In this document: positions 17,601 through 25,832 of the stretch, in pieces
How positions within the stretch are numbered: the stretch's first letter is position 1
Layout: every line of letters starts with the position of its first letter
From: an uncultured Pseudodesulfovibrio sp.
GTDB lineage: Bacteria > Desulfobacterota > Desulfovibrionia > Desulfovibrionales > Desulfovibrionaceae
Length of the DNA stretch: 64,000 nucleotides
Reading direction: 5' to 3'
Assembly (NCBI RefSeq): GCF_963664965.1
Contig: NZ_OY761823.1
Span: 2,056,001-2,120,000 of the forward strand
Notes under the pieces: generated by a model
What the model saw: only the letters and a program-made list of their open reading frames with translations
What the model was told of the DNA's origin: nothing
The model's database searches: none
Program-made: the position numbers and the translations under genes

Positions 17601-17845
17601 TTGCAATAGTAGTTTATCGTCTTGTCATTGAGATTAAGGCCGATTTCCGAGGAATAATTCTGGAAATCATCGCCCTGCACCTGACCATCGATGTCCCAGT
17701 ACTGCTCCCGTTTCTTGAGATCCAGCTTCTGTACACCGCCTTGATTCACTACATCGCGCGCGCCTTCCAGAATATATTCCGGGACGCTGTCGTCGATAAA
17801 ATCCTGTAATATGGATTTGACTATTTGTTCTTCACCATTCGTCAT
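14636..17845 (-). CDS. SNF2-family DNA translocase with SWIM zinc finger
   Basis: A protein of about 1069 residues. Near residue 80 it has a SWIM finger (YYCNCPDSF then VCRH, a CxC-x(n)-CxH pattern). The C-terminal half is a full SNF2 ATPase: Walker A DEMGLGKT near 635, DEAQ box near 730, GTPIENNL, and a helicase C domain ending in ATDRTHRIGQ. The middle region is unassigned. The start at 17845 is preferred over one ten codons upstream because AGGAAG precedes it. SWIM-SNF2 proteins act on DNA or on nucleoprotein complexes in bacteria; the exact role is not settled. No methylase, nuclease or phage-defence partner sits beside it here. Confidence 0.9.
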   Translation of the reverse strand: MTNGEEQIVKSILQDFIDDSVPEYILEGARDVVNQGGVQKLDLKKREQYWDIDGQVQGDDFQNYSSEIGLNLNDKTINYYCNCPDSFSGVCRHVAATAYKMLKSLDSESSEEAPLPRTEWKQTFRPFFATELEPEAGRHYIIYRIYPELGRLQVAFFRARQNKSGISQVQNEVTLAQIVENPDWCDTSPALPGVAEQIGHYLDYWGHKVEIPAGLHSWFFRAVKGEYYLYLRESDQPVTIESKTMQLKLSPALSEDGLNFDILLAREDKMPFSITDEEEIYFYGRLPLWVYYKNSFYPVQTGLDPKLVQGMVEQKPIVPHADVSEFLDRVWTKIPVSDLYGQEDFLERVGPIFQDADYNPKLYLDEEGSLLVLKVQNIYENEHGEFVMPGPNPDLQTGSYHEGGKSYLIRRAQDEETQLMAELQDMNFQPRNNHIWFMEQEEAINFLLDHYPQLVEAYRVYGEQNLTRYKVRTTQPMVVAEVETDEEDKWFNLELSVEYDDQRVPIEVIWEAWTKGKRYVQLKDGSYTSLPEAWLNKLGHKLKTLGFDPEKAPKSQFNQYEAPVLEKILEDLPQAQTDEFFVQLREKINNFEQIKIVDQPKELQATLRPYQVQGLSYLNFLREYGFGGILADEMGLGKTIQTLSYIQSLVDKGIDGPNLIIVPTSVLPNWEREAEKFVPNLKRLTIYGAKRDDLFQHISSSHLVITTYALLRRDLEELLKYDYASVILDEAQNIKNPNTITARSVRKLEAGLRVCLSGTPIENNLFELWSLFEFLMPGFLGSQHSFQRGIVKPIKDGDEETLDYLRTRVKPFILRRTKSEVAKDLPPKIETTHYCDLVEEQRDLYNALAKKLKDQVLRDVDEKGMAKSQMSILDALLKLRQICCHPRLLKLDMPGVSTNLPSGKFDAFKDLVVDIIEGGHKVLVFSQFVQMLHVIRSWLQIREIPFAYLDGSSKDRFEQVDRFNENEDIPIFLISLKAGGTGLNLTSADYVIHYDPWWNPAVENQATDRTHRIGQKRQVFAYKMICQNTVEERILKLQEQKKDVAEAIIPGQSALKSLTRDDLEMLFEI

Positions 17846-18041
17846 CGATACATTCTTCCTGTGACCTGCCTGCATTTTGAACAGGTGTCATTACATACAT
17901 CCGTCGCGCTCGGCAAGCTGAATAAAAAAAGCTCTGTCAGCATCAGCGGCCTTGGCTTTTCACAATCATTGGTTCATAGTGGGCAGACTAGCTGATGCTC
18001 TCATATTATATGGTCCAACCCCTGTATTATTGCAAGAAAAA

Positions 18042-19679
18042 ATGAGCCTGCGTACCTTACTTATAATTTGTCTTGTTTTGGTCCTGCTGGCCGGATGTGA
18101 AGAAAACGGCGGGGTGGCAACGCCCGTTGCGCCTGTTTCCGTGGCGGAAATACCGTCACAGCCTCAATTCGGCGGCAGTCTTACCGAGACAATGCTTGGC
18201 GAACCCAGCAATCTGATCAGTCCTCTGGCGACCGACAGCGCGTCGCATGCCGTGGCTTCGCAGATTTACGTCAGCCTCATGAAATATGACAAGGACATCA
18301 ATCTGGTGCCCTATGCCGCTGAATCGTGGGAGGTTCTCGATGACGGCAGGCTGCTTCGTTTCAAGATGCGCGAGGATATTCGCTGGTTTGACGGTGAACC
18401 CCTGACCGCTGACGATGTCGAGTTCACCTATCGGCTCATGATTGATCCCAAAACGCCCACGGCTTATGCCGGAAATTTCAAACTCGTCAAGAAGTTTCGG
18501 AAAACAGGGAGATATTCGTTTGAAGTCGAGTATGATGAGCCGTTTGCCAAGGCGCTCATAACGTGGGCCATGGACATCCTCCCCAAGCATGCGTTGGAGG
18601 GCGAAAATCTGCTGGACACGAAATACAGCCGAGCCCCGCTCGGTGCCGGTCCCTACAAACTCGGGGAGTGGCAGCCGGGGAGCCAGATGACGCTGGAAGC
18701 CAACCCGGACTTTTTCGAGGGCCGACCGTATATCGACCAGGTCGTCTATCGGATGATTCCCGATTTATCCACGCAGTTTCTTGAACTTAAGGCCGGAAAT
18801 GTCGACGCCATGGACCTGACTCCCCTCCAGTACCTTTACCAGACATCAGGACCGGGATGGGACGGGAGTTTTCATAAGTTTCAATATCTTTCGTCCGGTT
18901 ACACTTTTCTCGGCTTCAATTTCAAGCATCCCTTTTTCAAGGATGTCCGCGTTCGGAAAGCCATTGATCATGCCATTAATCGTGAGGAACTCGTCAAAGG
19001 CGTGCTTTATGGACTGGGAGAGGCGGCCAACGGTCCCTACAAGTCCGGGACATGGCCGTACAATGAATCCATCAAGCCGCGCAGCTATGATCCTCAACTG
19101 GCGAAATCGCTGCTTTCCGAGGCCGGGTGGAGCGATACCGACGGCGACGGCATTCTGGACAAGGACGGCAAACCTTTTTCCTTTTCCATTATCACCAATC
19201 AGGGCAACACGCAGCGGATCAAGACCGGCGTCATCATTCAGCAGCGCCTGAAGGATATTGGGATAGAGGTGGGCCTTCGTACCGTGGAATGGGCTGCCTT
19301 TATCAAGGAATTTGTGGACAAGGGGCGTTTTGACGCCATTATTCTCGGTTGGAACATTTTGCAGGACCCTGATATATATAATGTATGGCATTCATCCATG
19401 GCCGTTGACGGTGGGTTGAATTTTACCCGTTACGTCAATCCTGAGCTGGATCGCCTGCTGGAGCAGGGGCGGCATATGGTGGAGCAGCAAAAGCGCAAGC
19501 CAGTGTATGATGCTGTTCAGCAGATATTGTTTGATGACGTACCATATTGTTTTCTGTACGTTCCCAAAGCCCTGCCCATCGTGCAGGCGCGCGTACAGAA
19601 TATAAAGGCGGCTCCGGCGGGAATCGCTTATAATTTCACGAAGTGGTGGATACCGAAAACGCTGCAAAGACAGCCGTAA
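18042..19679 (+). CDS. Peptide/nickel-type ABC transporter substrate-binding lipoprotein
   Basis: A 545-residue extracytoplasmic solute-binding protein of family 5 (oligopeptide/dipeptide/nickel). A short lipoprotein signal LRTLLIICLVLVLLAGC places lipidation at C18. Family features include LLRFKMREDIRWFDGEPLTADDV, RAPLGAGPYKL and NFKHPFFKDVRVRKAIDHAINRE. The ATG at 18042 is chosen so that the signal is N-terminal; its ribosome site is weak. No permease or ATPase adjoins it. It ends 20 bases before rel, so both may share a transcript. Confidence 0.88.
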   Translation: MSLRTLLIICLVLVLLAGCEENGGVATPVAPVSVAEIPSQPQFGGSLTETMLGEPSNLISPLATDSASHAVASQIYVSLMKYDKDINLVPYAAESWEVLDDGRLLRFKMREDIRWFDGEPLTADDVEFTYRLMIDPKTPTAYAGNFKLVKKFRKTGRYSFEVEYDEPFAKALITWAMDILPKHALEGENLLDTKYSRAPLGAGPYKLGEWQPGSQMTLEANPDFFEGRPYIDQVVYRMIPDLSTQFLELKAGNVDAMDLTPLQYLYQTSGPGWDGSFHKFQYLSSGYTFLGFNFKHPFFKDVRVRKAIDHAINREELVKGVLYGLGEAANGPYKSGTWPYNESIKPRSYDPQLAKSLLSEAGWSDTDGDGILDKDGKPFSFSIITNQGNTQRIKTGVIIQQRLKDIGIEVGLRTVEWAAFIKEFVDKGRFDAIILGWNILQDPDIYNVWHSSMAVDGGLNFTRYVNPELDRLLEQGRHMVEQQKRKPVYDAVQQILFDDVPYCFLYVPKALPIVQARVQNIKAAPAGIAYNFTKWWIPKTLQRQP

Positions 19680-19699
19680 GACATAAAGAAGCAAGTTGC

Positions 19700-21865
19700 A
19701 TGATTCGCATCAATGAGATCACCGACAAGGTGGCGTCCTACATAGACAAGCCCGATCTGGACCTTATTCAGCGGGCCTATGTTTTTTCAGCTCAGGCCCA
19801 TGACGGCGTAGTGCGCCGTTCCGGTGAGCCGTATATTTCCCATCCCATGAACGTGGCCTTCTTGCTGGCTGACATGCAGCTTGACGAGGCGACCGTCGCG
19901 GCGGGGCTGCTACATGACACGGTGGAGGATACTGATACCACCGTGGACGAGATTGAAGACCTGTTCGGTTCGGATGTGGCCGATATTGTTGACGGTGTCA
20001 CCAAGATATCCCGTATGGATTTCGAATCCAAGGCAGTGCAGCAGGCAGAGAACATTCGTAAGCTGATACTCGCCATGGCCGAGGATATTCGTGTCCTCAT
20101 GGTCAAGCTTGCCGACCGCCTGCACAATATGCGTACCCTTGAATTCATGAAGCCGGTCAAGCAGCGGCTCATCGCCCAGGAAACCCAGGATATCTACGCT
20201 CCGCTCGCCAACCGTCTCGGTTTGCACCGGGTCAAGACCGAGCTTGAAGACCTTTGCCTCAAGTACTTGAAGCCGGACGTCTTCGGGCAGCTCAGTGAGG
20301 CTGTTTCCGAGCATCGCGCCGCCGGTGAGCCGTATATCGAAAAGGTCATCGACCTGATGAACGATATGCTCAAGAAGAACAAGCTCAAGGGGCGAGTCTA
20401 CGGCCGGACAAAGCATCTGCATTCCATTCATGTGAAGATGGAGCAGCAGGGGCTGACCTTTGATGAAATTTACGACCTCATCGCATTCCGCATCATCGTG
20501 AAGTCGCTCAAGGACTGTTATGCGGTTCTTGGTCTTATTCATGCCATATGGCGGCCGGTTCCGGGGCGTTTCAAGGATTACATTTCCATCCCCAAGGCCA
20601 ACATGTACCAGTCGCTGCACTCCACGGTCATTGGGCCGGATGGTGAGCGCATCGAGTTCCAGATCCGAACCGAGGAGATGAACCAGATCGCGGAATACGG
20701 TGTGGCCGCGCATTGGCAGTACAAGGAAGTCGGCAAGGGGGCGAAAAAGGGCAGGACGACCGGCACGCGTGATGCCGAGCGGTATACGTGGCTCAAACAG
20801 ATCATGGATTGGCAGCGGGAACTGTCCGATCCCCGTGAGTTCATGTCTTCACTTCGACTGGATATGTTTCAGGAGGAGGTCTACGTCTTCACGCCCCACG
20901 GCGATATCAAGGAACTGCCCGAGGGCGCGACCCCGCTGGATTTCGCTTATGCCATTCACTCCGAAGTGGGCGACAAGTGTGCCGGGGCCAAGGTCAACGG
21001 GCGTATCGTGCCGTTGCACAGCACCCTCAAGAACGGTGATTCGATCGAGATTATTACCGACAAGAACCGTATGCCGAGTCGCGACTGGCTCAAATTTGTC
21101 AAGACAGCCAAGGCGCGTACCCGCATCAAGCAGTACATTCGAACCGTTGAGCGTGAACGTGCCATTGCCCTTGGCAAGGAGCTGCTTGAAAAGGAAGGGC
21201 GTCGGGTCGGCATCAACGTTCAGAAGGCCATCAAGGACGGTGACCTGAGCAAGCTTGCGGGAGATTTCAACTGTGGCTGTGTGGACGATCTGCTTACTCA
21301 AGTCGGATTTTCACGATTCACTCCGCGCAAGGTGATGAAAAAGCTTTACTCCGTGATGCACGGTGAAAGCTATGACGCTCGCAAACTCAAGCCCAAGGCT
21401 GAACCTGAAACAAAGAAGAAGCCCAAGACTGACGGCTTGCAGATTTCCGGCGTGGACAACGTGCTTGTCCGTTTTGCCAGTTGTTGCAATCCGTTACCGG
21501 GCGAGCCGATTGTCGGTTATATCACCCGGGGACGCGGTGTTACCGTTCATCGGATTGACTGTCATAACGTCAAGAATTTTGAAGATGAGCGCCTGCTACA
21601 GGTGACCTGGGAAGGGGTCGAGGAAAAGCCGTATCCCACCAAGATCCGGATCAAGTGTCTCAACAAGATGGGGATGCTTGGCAAGATCTGCATGATGCTG
21701 GCCGAAATGGATGTGAATATCGATTCCGGTACATTCGAGTCCAAGGTGGATGGAACTTCCACTCTGGAGTTTACCGTCGAAGTCAAAGACCTTGACCAGT
21801 TGTATTCGACACTTGCCAAGATCAAGGCGCTCAAGGCAGTGCAGGAAGCGCTTCGCGTTTCATAG
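19700..21865 (+). CDS. rel: Bifunctional (p)ppGpp synthetase/hydrolase
   Basis: A 721-residue RelA/SpoT homologue. The N-terminal HD hydrolase domain is intact (AAGLLHDTVEDT has the HDxxED motif). The synthetase domain (about 230-350) has YDLIAFRIIV, RFKDYI and NMYQSLHSTV. A TGS domain (VYVFTPHGDIKELPEGATPLD), a cysteine-containing region (RFASCCNPLPGEPIVGY) and a C-terminal ACT domain complete the long form. It both makes and degrades ppGpp in starvation. The ATG at 19700 starts MIRINEITDK; the longer frame overlaps the preceding gene. Confidence 0.95.
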   Translation: MIRINEITDKVASYIDKPDLDLIQRAYVFSAQAHDGVVRRSGEPYISHPMNVAFLLADMQLDEATVAAGLLHDTVEDTDTTVDEIEDLFGSDVADIVDGVTKISRMDFESKAVQQAENIRKLILAMAEDIRVLMVKLADRLHNMRTLEFMKPVKQRLIAQETQDIYAPLANRLGLHRVKTELEDLCLKYLKPDVFGQLSEAVSEHRAAGEPYIEKVIDLMNDMLKKNKLKGRVYGRTKHLHSIHVKMEQQGLTFDEIYDLIAFRIIVKSLKDCYAVLGLIHAIWRPVPGRFKDYISIPKANMYQSLHSTVIGPDGERIEFQIRTEEMNQIAEYGVAAHWQYKEVGKGAKKGRTTGTRDAERYTWLKQIMDWQRELSDPREFMSSLRLDMFQEEVYVFTPHGDIKELPEGATPLDFAYAIHSEVGDKCAGAKVNGRIVPLHSTLKNGDSIEIITDKNRMPSRDWLKFVKTAKARTRIKQYIRTVERERAIALGKELLEKEGRRVGINVQKAIKDGDLSKLAGDFNCGCVDDLLTQVGFSRFTPRKVMKKLYSVMHGESYDARKLKPKAEPETKKKPKTDGLQISGVDNVLVRFASCCNPLPGEPIVGYITRGRGVTVHRIDCHNVKNFEDERLLQVTWEGVEEKPYPTKIRIKCLNKMGMLGKICMMLAEMDVNIDSGTFESKVDGTSTLEFTVEVKDLDQLYSTLAKIKALKAVQEALRVS

Positions 21866-21882
21866 ACTGCGTATCAGATATG

Positions 21883-21920
21883 AATCCGGAGTCCCTTGAG
21901 CAAGGGACTCCGGATTGTTT
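21883..21920. terminator. Bidirectional terminator between rel and cytochrome c3
   Basis: Two perfectly complementary 16-base arms (21883-21898 and 21901-21916) flank a two-base AG. The structure lies between the convergent rel and cytochrome genes. T-rich tracts are short, so it may also protect 3' ends. Confidence 0.8.
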
Positions 21921-21945
21921 CATGTTATTTTGCGTACTTTTCCAG

Positions 21946-22347
21946 TTACTTGTCCTTGGGATGACACTGCTTGCAGGAAACAGGCACATTCTTGCGGCCC
22001 TGCTTCTTCATGGTCTTGTGGCATCCAAGACAGCTTGAGTCTGTCTTCTTGGCATGGAAGGCGGTGTAGTACGCTGTTTCTCCCTTCTTTCCGGGCTGGT
22101 CATGGCAACCCGCTGTGGAACAGTTCTGTATTTCACCCTTGCCGTCCCAAGTGTGGTGGCAGGTGGCACATTCGAGCTTGGCGGCCTCATGCTTTGCGTG
22201 GGGAAACGTGACGAACGTCTTGGTCGCCTTGATGGCCTCAGGCGGACTGAGCGTGAGGCTTTCCGGTGCCTTGGTTGCGGCCCATGCGAATGTTACCGCC
22301 AGAATGAGGACACATAGTGTCGCTGTGCTGATAATGAAACGGTGCAT
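21946..22347 (-). CDS. Tetraheme cytochrome c3 (periplasmic)
   Basis: A 133-residue precursor with a cleavable signal ending near TFAWA. Four heme-attachment motifs are present: CATCH, a CX4CH form (CSTAGCH), CLGCH and CKQCH. Distal ligand histidines are supplied by VTFPHAKHE, the HH of CATCHH and FHAKK. This is class III cytochrome c3, the periplasmic electron carrier between hydrogenases or formate dehydrogenases and the membrane complexes of Desulfovibrio. The leader has AAGGAGAG. A -24/-12-like element at 22389-22404 would give a leader of about 30 bases. Confidence 0.95.
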   Translation of the reverse strand: MHRFIISTATLCVLILAVTFAWAATKAPESLTLSPPEAIKATKTFVTFPHAKHEAAKLECATCHHTWDGKGEIQNCSTAGCHDQPGKKGETAYYTAFHAKKTDSSCLGCHKTMKKQGRKNVPVSCKQCHPKDK

Positions 22348-22388
22348 GTAATCTCTCCTTGGGTTGATGGGTTGCGTATATGTTTATT

Positions 22389-22404
22389 GGCAATAGACAT
22401 GCCA
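22389..22404 (-). promoter_or_regulatory. Sigma-54-like -24/-12 element upstream of cytochrome c3
   Basis: On the minus strand the sequence reads TGGCATGTCTATTGCC: GG and GC are exactly ten bases apart, with the -24 TGGCA and -12 TTGC cores. The predicted start would be about 30 bases before the ATG. The same bases also form a TGGCA-N7-TGCCA dyad, so an operator is an alternative reading. Confidence 0.5.
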
Positions 22405-22536
22405 GAGAGCCCCACGCTGTTTTTATTGGATAAATTGAGTTAGCCAGAGTCGTGTGCGTACCTTTTTTGCACACATGCGCGCGGTTTGTCGTGGTATGTT
22501 TCCAAGGTTGTCGAAAATCAGAACGTCAGCCTCGAT

Positions 22537-22977
22537 TTATTCTTCGTCGGTATTTGGTTGTTCTTCATTTTTTAGAATGACATTTTTCATTTTCCGAACT
22601 TCCGGTTCGATTTCCTGCATGGTGACTCCGAGGCCGGTGCTTACGCGGGCGATCAGTTCCCTTTCCGTTTGATCGATTTTTTCGTCTGCTCCGGCTATGA
22701 GCGTCATGAGTGCCAGCGTTTTTATGCGAAAAGCCGGATATGCGCTTTTCAGGGTTGCAACGGCTTTTCTCTCAAGTTCCTGTTTTCCCTGTTCCTCCAA
22801 AGCCATATTGTATTTTTCGATGAAGTCTCTGGGTGGCCCGAGTTTGTCTGAAACATGGTCGATGAAAAACGGATTGACGAGAATGGAGCCGATTTCTTCC
22901 GGCTTGTTTTCATTGTTTGCACTGAGCATGAGCAGACAGAGAACAGTGGCAGCTTCGGTCGTGTTGAGAATGTCCAT
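22537..22977 (-). CDS. TerB-like domain protein
   Basis: A 146-residue soluble protein. The part ALMTLIAGADEKIDQTERELIARVSTGLG (about 87-115) resembles the helical pair of TerB/DjlA-N-type domains, which carry acidic residues that may bind metal. The N-terminal half is helical without recognised motif. The Met at 22977 (MDILNTTEAA) is chosen as start; the frame extends seven codons upstream. It lies alone between cytochrome c3 and the ABC permease terminator. Function unknown. Confidence 0.65.
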   Translation of the reverse strand: MDILNTTEAATVLCLLMLSANNENKPEEIGSILVNPFFIDHVSDKLGPPRDFIEKYNMALEEQGKQELERKAVATLKSAYPAFRIKTLALMTLIAGADEKIDQTERELIARVSTGLGVTMQEIEPEVRKMKNVILKNEEQPNTDEE

Positions 22978-23040
22978 GTACAAGAATCCTTGTTTCAATA
23001 TGGAATTTCAGTTTGGTGATAACACGAATTCGTAGTGAAA

Positions 23041-23071
23041 AAAAAGGGGAAAGCCAGTTGGCTTTCCCCTC
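23041..23071 (-). terminator. Terminator of the amino-acid ABC transporter operon
   Basis: On the minus strand an 11-bp stem (23060-23070 with 23045-23055) closes an AACT loop and is followed by a run of eight T. It lies about 25 bases past the permease stop. On the plus strand the same stem is followed by TTGTTTTTT. Confidence 0.88.
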
Positions 23072-23095
23072 TTGTTTTTTTGGGCTGTGAGAGTT

Positions 23096-24859
23096 CTACA
23101 TTTCGATGCGAACATTCTCCGGATTGAGCTTTCTTTCAAGATGCTTGGCATACAGACTCATGAAGTAGCTGAAGACGAAGTACATGACCGCGATAGTCGT
23201 ATAGATTTCAAACGGGTAGACCATGATACGGTTGTTGATGGCGTAGGCCGCACGGGTCAGTTCCATCACGCCGATGATGTAAGCGAGTGACGTATCCTTG
23301 AAGGCCGCGATGAACATGCCGACCAAAGCCGGGAGCATCTGCTTGAGTGCCTGTGGGAGTACGATTTTACGCATGGTCTGGAAGTAGGTCAGGCCGGATG
23401 CCTTGGCCGCTTCCACCTGTCCGGCGGGAATGTTTTCGATGCCGCCGCGAACGGTTTCCGCGATGTACGCCGCAAAGAAGAAGGTCATGGCAATGGTTGC
23501 TGCCCAGAAGGCGTGGAGTTCGATCTTGAGCATGATGTCGAGCACCACTGTGTAGAACCAGAAGATGACCAGAATGAGCGGGATGCCCCGGACGAATTCG
23601 ATGTAAATCGTGCAGGGGATTCGGAAGGCTCTGTTCTTGGCGGTTCTGCCCATGCCGACGAGAAGTCCGATGAAGAAGCTGCCCGTGATGGATATGATCG
23701 ACATCAGGAGTGCGCCGGAAAGGCCGCCGAGGCCCATGAAGAATTCCGTTTCGTCTCCATTGGGGAAACGCCAGAACAGCAGGGTGTACAGGTTGTTCCA
23801 GATGACTTCGAAATTGAAGGAAGCAATGGCCATGCCGACTTCGTAAAGAATGTAGAGCAGGACCGCAACGAACGTGGCTTTTGCCGCAAGGATCATGCTT
23901 TTGGTCGCAGCCTTCAGCATGCGGCGCAAGGGTGAGACGGTCTTGGCGTCGGGGGCCTTGCGGAAGTACCAGAGCAGGTATTCCATGCCGCTTCCCAGCA
24001 GTTCCAGAGGGTAGAAGAGTATGTCGGCAATCTTGCGCGACAGTGGCTCATGCCCTCTGGGCAGGATTTTCAGCTTGATGTTAATCAGGTTGAGCGAACC
24101 TGCGATAGTCAGCGAGAGCGCAAGATAGATGACGGTCGCGGCTATCAGGGCTTCGAAAATGTGGTAGGTCAGGGACGATACTTCCTGCATGGACCAACAG
24201 ACCTCGGCCACGCCGATGGTCATGGCGAGCGAGGTGTTTTTCATGTTGTTCAGGAATTCACTGCCCAGCGGCGGGATGATTTCGCGGAAGGACAGCGGCA
24301 GGATGATCTTTCGCAGTGTCTGCGTGAAGTTCAGGCCGGAAGAATACGAGGCCTCAAGCAGTCCCTTGGGTATGGACTGGATGCCTGCGCGGATGATCTC
24401 GGCCATGAAAGCGCCTGTGAAAATACCACAACCTGCGGTTGCGGCCCAGAACTCGAAATTCATTTCGAAAAGCTTGAAGCGGAGTTCTTCAGGGAAGGCG
24501 TAAGGCAGTGCGAAGTACCAGAAAAAGAGCTGTACGAGAAGCGGAGTGTTTCGAATCAGCTCCACATACGAGGTGGCGAACCAGTAAACCGGCTTGAAGC
24601 TGGAAAGGCGCGCCAGACCGAAAATTGTTCCAAGGGTCAAGGCGATGGCGGAAGAGTACAGGGCCATCGTGATGGTCGTCCCCAAGCCATGCAGCATGAG
24701 TTTGCCCATGTGGCCGTACTGGCCTTCCGTGAGGAATACCGCCCAGTTGAAATCATATTTGAAATCAAAGACGAAGGCGAAATAATAGACCACCAGACTG
24801 ATCATTGCCAGCAGGGTGACGTTCTGGACCCAGAGTTTTTCAAAAAGGCGATTCAGCAT
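23096..24859 (-). CDS. Tandem-fused polar amino-acid ABC transporter permease
   Basis: A 587-residue membrane protein holding two complete HisM/GltK-type permease domains in one chain. The first (about 45-275) has VELIRNTPLLVQLFFWYFA and the loop EIIRAGIQSIPKGLLEASYS. The second (about 350-580) has IEFVRGIPLILVIFWFY and ETVRGGIENIPAGQVEAAKA. Each has its own EAA-type loop for docking the ATPase, so one polypeptide can replace the usual permease pair. The two halves are joined by a hydrophilic segment near 275-320. It is the last gene of an ATPase, binding protein, permease operon. Confidence 0.92.
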   Translation of the reverse strand: MLNRLFEKLWVQNVTLLAMISLVVYYFAFVFDFKYDFNWAVFLTEGQYGHMGKLMLHGLGTTITMALYSSAIALTLGTIFGLARLSSFKPVYWFATSYVELIRNTPLLVQLFFWYFALPYAFPEELRFKLFEMNFEFWAATAGCGIFTGAFMAEIIRAGIQSIPKGLLEASYSSGLNFTQTLRKIILPLSFREIIPPLGSEFLNNMKNTSLAMTIGVAEVCWSMQEVSSLTYHIFEALIAATVIYLALSLTIAGSLNLINIKLKILPRGHEPLSRKIADILFYPLELLGSGMEYLLWYFRKAPDAKTVSPLRRMLKAATKSMILAAKATFVAVLLYILYEVGMAIASFNFEVIWNNLYTLLFWRFPNGDETEFFMGLGGLSGALLMSIISITGSFFIGLLVGMGRTAKNRAFRIPCTIYIEFVRGIPLILVIFWFYTVVLDIMLKIELHAFWAATIAMTFFFAAYIAETVRGGIENIPAGQVEAAKASGLTYFQTMRKIVLPQALKQMLPALVGMFIAAFKDTSLAYIIGVMELTRAAYAINNRIMVYPFEIYTTIAVMYFVFSYFMSLYAKHLERKLNPENVRIEM

Positions 24860-24876
24860 ATCTTTATCCGAAGCAA

Positions 24877-24905
24877 AGGTCCCGGAGCACGAGGCTCCGG
24901 GACCT
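24877..24905 (-). repeat. Intercistronic hairpin between binding protein and permease genes
   Basis: A perfect 12-bp GC-rich stem (24877-24888 with 24894-24905) with a five-base loop lies between the two genes. On the minus strand only a weak T stretch follows, so it is more likely to block exonucleases and keep binding-protein mRNA above permease mRNA, as in other binding-protein operons. That effect is inferred. Confidence 0.7.
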
Positions 24906-24929
24906 GGTGTTGGCTTATTGCCGTGCGGC

Positions 24930-25754
24930 TTACGGCCACATCTCGATCTTTTCAGTCATGGGGAACGGGTAAGCGGAATCGGGACCGAACCACTTGTTGT
25001 AAATCTTCATGTAGGTGCCATCTTTCCAGATGTCCTGAACAGTGAAGTTCACAGCGTCGCGCCATGCGGAATCGTCCTGAGGCAGGCCGATGCCGTAAGG
25101 TTCGTCAGAGATGAACTCGCCGACCAGTTCGAACTGACCGGGGACCTTGGAGGCGTAACCCAGCAGCAGGGTGGAGTCGGTGGAGATAGCCTGAACGCGA
25201 CCGGAGCGCAGAGCTTCGAACATGGCGATTTCACCATCGTAACCGATGACCTTGGGGTTCGGGTTGCCGAGCTTCTTCAGGTAGGCGGTAGCGTTGACGA
25301 TGGAGGTGGTGCCCTGCATGGAGCCGACCTTCATGTTAGCGAGATCCTTGGGATCCTTGACTTTGCCTTTGCGAGCCAGGAACTTCTGGCCGTCGAAGAA
25401 GTAGGTGATGGAGAAGTCGATCTTCTCATCGCGCACGCGCTTGTGGGTCATGTTTGCCAGAACCATGTCAACCTTGGGCGGATTGGTCTGAACAAAGGAA
25501 ATACGGGTGTTGTTGTTCACAACGACTTTTTCGAGCTTGCAGCCCAGACGCTTGGCGATTTCGCCGGCCATTTCAACGTCGAAACCGACCCATTCGTTCT
25601 TGTCGTTGATGAAGCCAAAAGGCATGCCCTGGTTGGAAAGACCGACCTTGACGACTTTGGTGGACATCACACGGTCATAGGTGGGACCTGCAAAGGCGAT
25701 GCTTGCGGCCATAACCAACAGAGCGGCCAGAACAGTAATTTTGAGAACTCGCAT
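24930..25754 (-). CDS. Polar amino-acid ABC transporter periplasmic binding protein
   Basis: A 274-residue protein with a Sec signal (MRVLKITVLAALLVMAASIAFA) and a family 3 solute-binding fold: VVKVGLSNQGMPFGFIN, WVGFDVEMAGEIAKRLG, SITYFFDGQKFLARKG and KVGSMQGTTS. Glutamate/aspartate- or general polar-amino-acid-type ligands are likely; specificity cannot be read. The ATG at 25754 follows AGAGGAGAGG. Hairpins lie on both sides of the gene. Confidence 0.9.
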   Translation of the reverse strand: MRVLKITVLAALLVMAASIAFAGPTYDRVMSTKVVKVGLSNQGMPFGFINDKNEWVGFDVEMAGEIAKRLGCKLEKVVVNNNTRISFVQTNPPKVDMVLANMTHKRVRDEKIDFSITYFFDGQKFLARKGKVKDPKDLANMKVGSMQGTTSIVNATAYLKKLGNPNPKVIGYDGEIAMFEALRSGRVQAISTDSTLLLGYASKVPGQFELVGEFISDEPYGIGLPQDDSAWRDAVNFTVQDIWKDGTYMKIYNKWFGPDSAYPFPMTEKIEMWP

Positions 25755-25783
25755 TAACCTCTCCTCTATCGTTGAGTTGCTCC

Positions 25784-25820
25784 AAAAAAAATCCCGCCCG
25801 GACACCATGTCCGGCGGGAT
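25784..25820 (-). terminator. Terminator-like hairpin inside the ABC operon
   Basis: On the minus strand a 13-bp GC-rich stem (25808-25820 with 25791-25804, one bulge) is followed by an eight-T run. It sits between the ATPase stop (25833) and the binding-protein ATG (25754). Only about 29 bases separate the T run from that ATG, leaving little room for a new promoter, so partial termination or mRNA protection is likely. Confidence 0.75.
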
Positions 25821-25832
25821 ATATATCCTTAA

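Noticed and set aside
24050-25045. 331-codon plus-strand frame over permease and binding-protein genes
   Set aside because: Antisense shadow, crosses an intercistronic hairpin.
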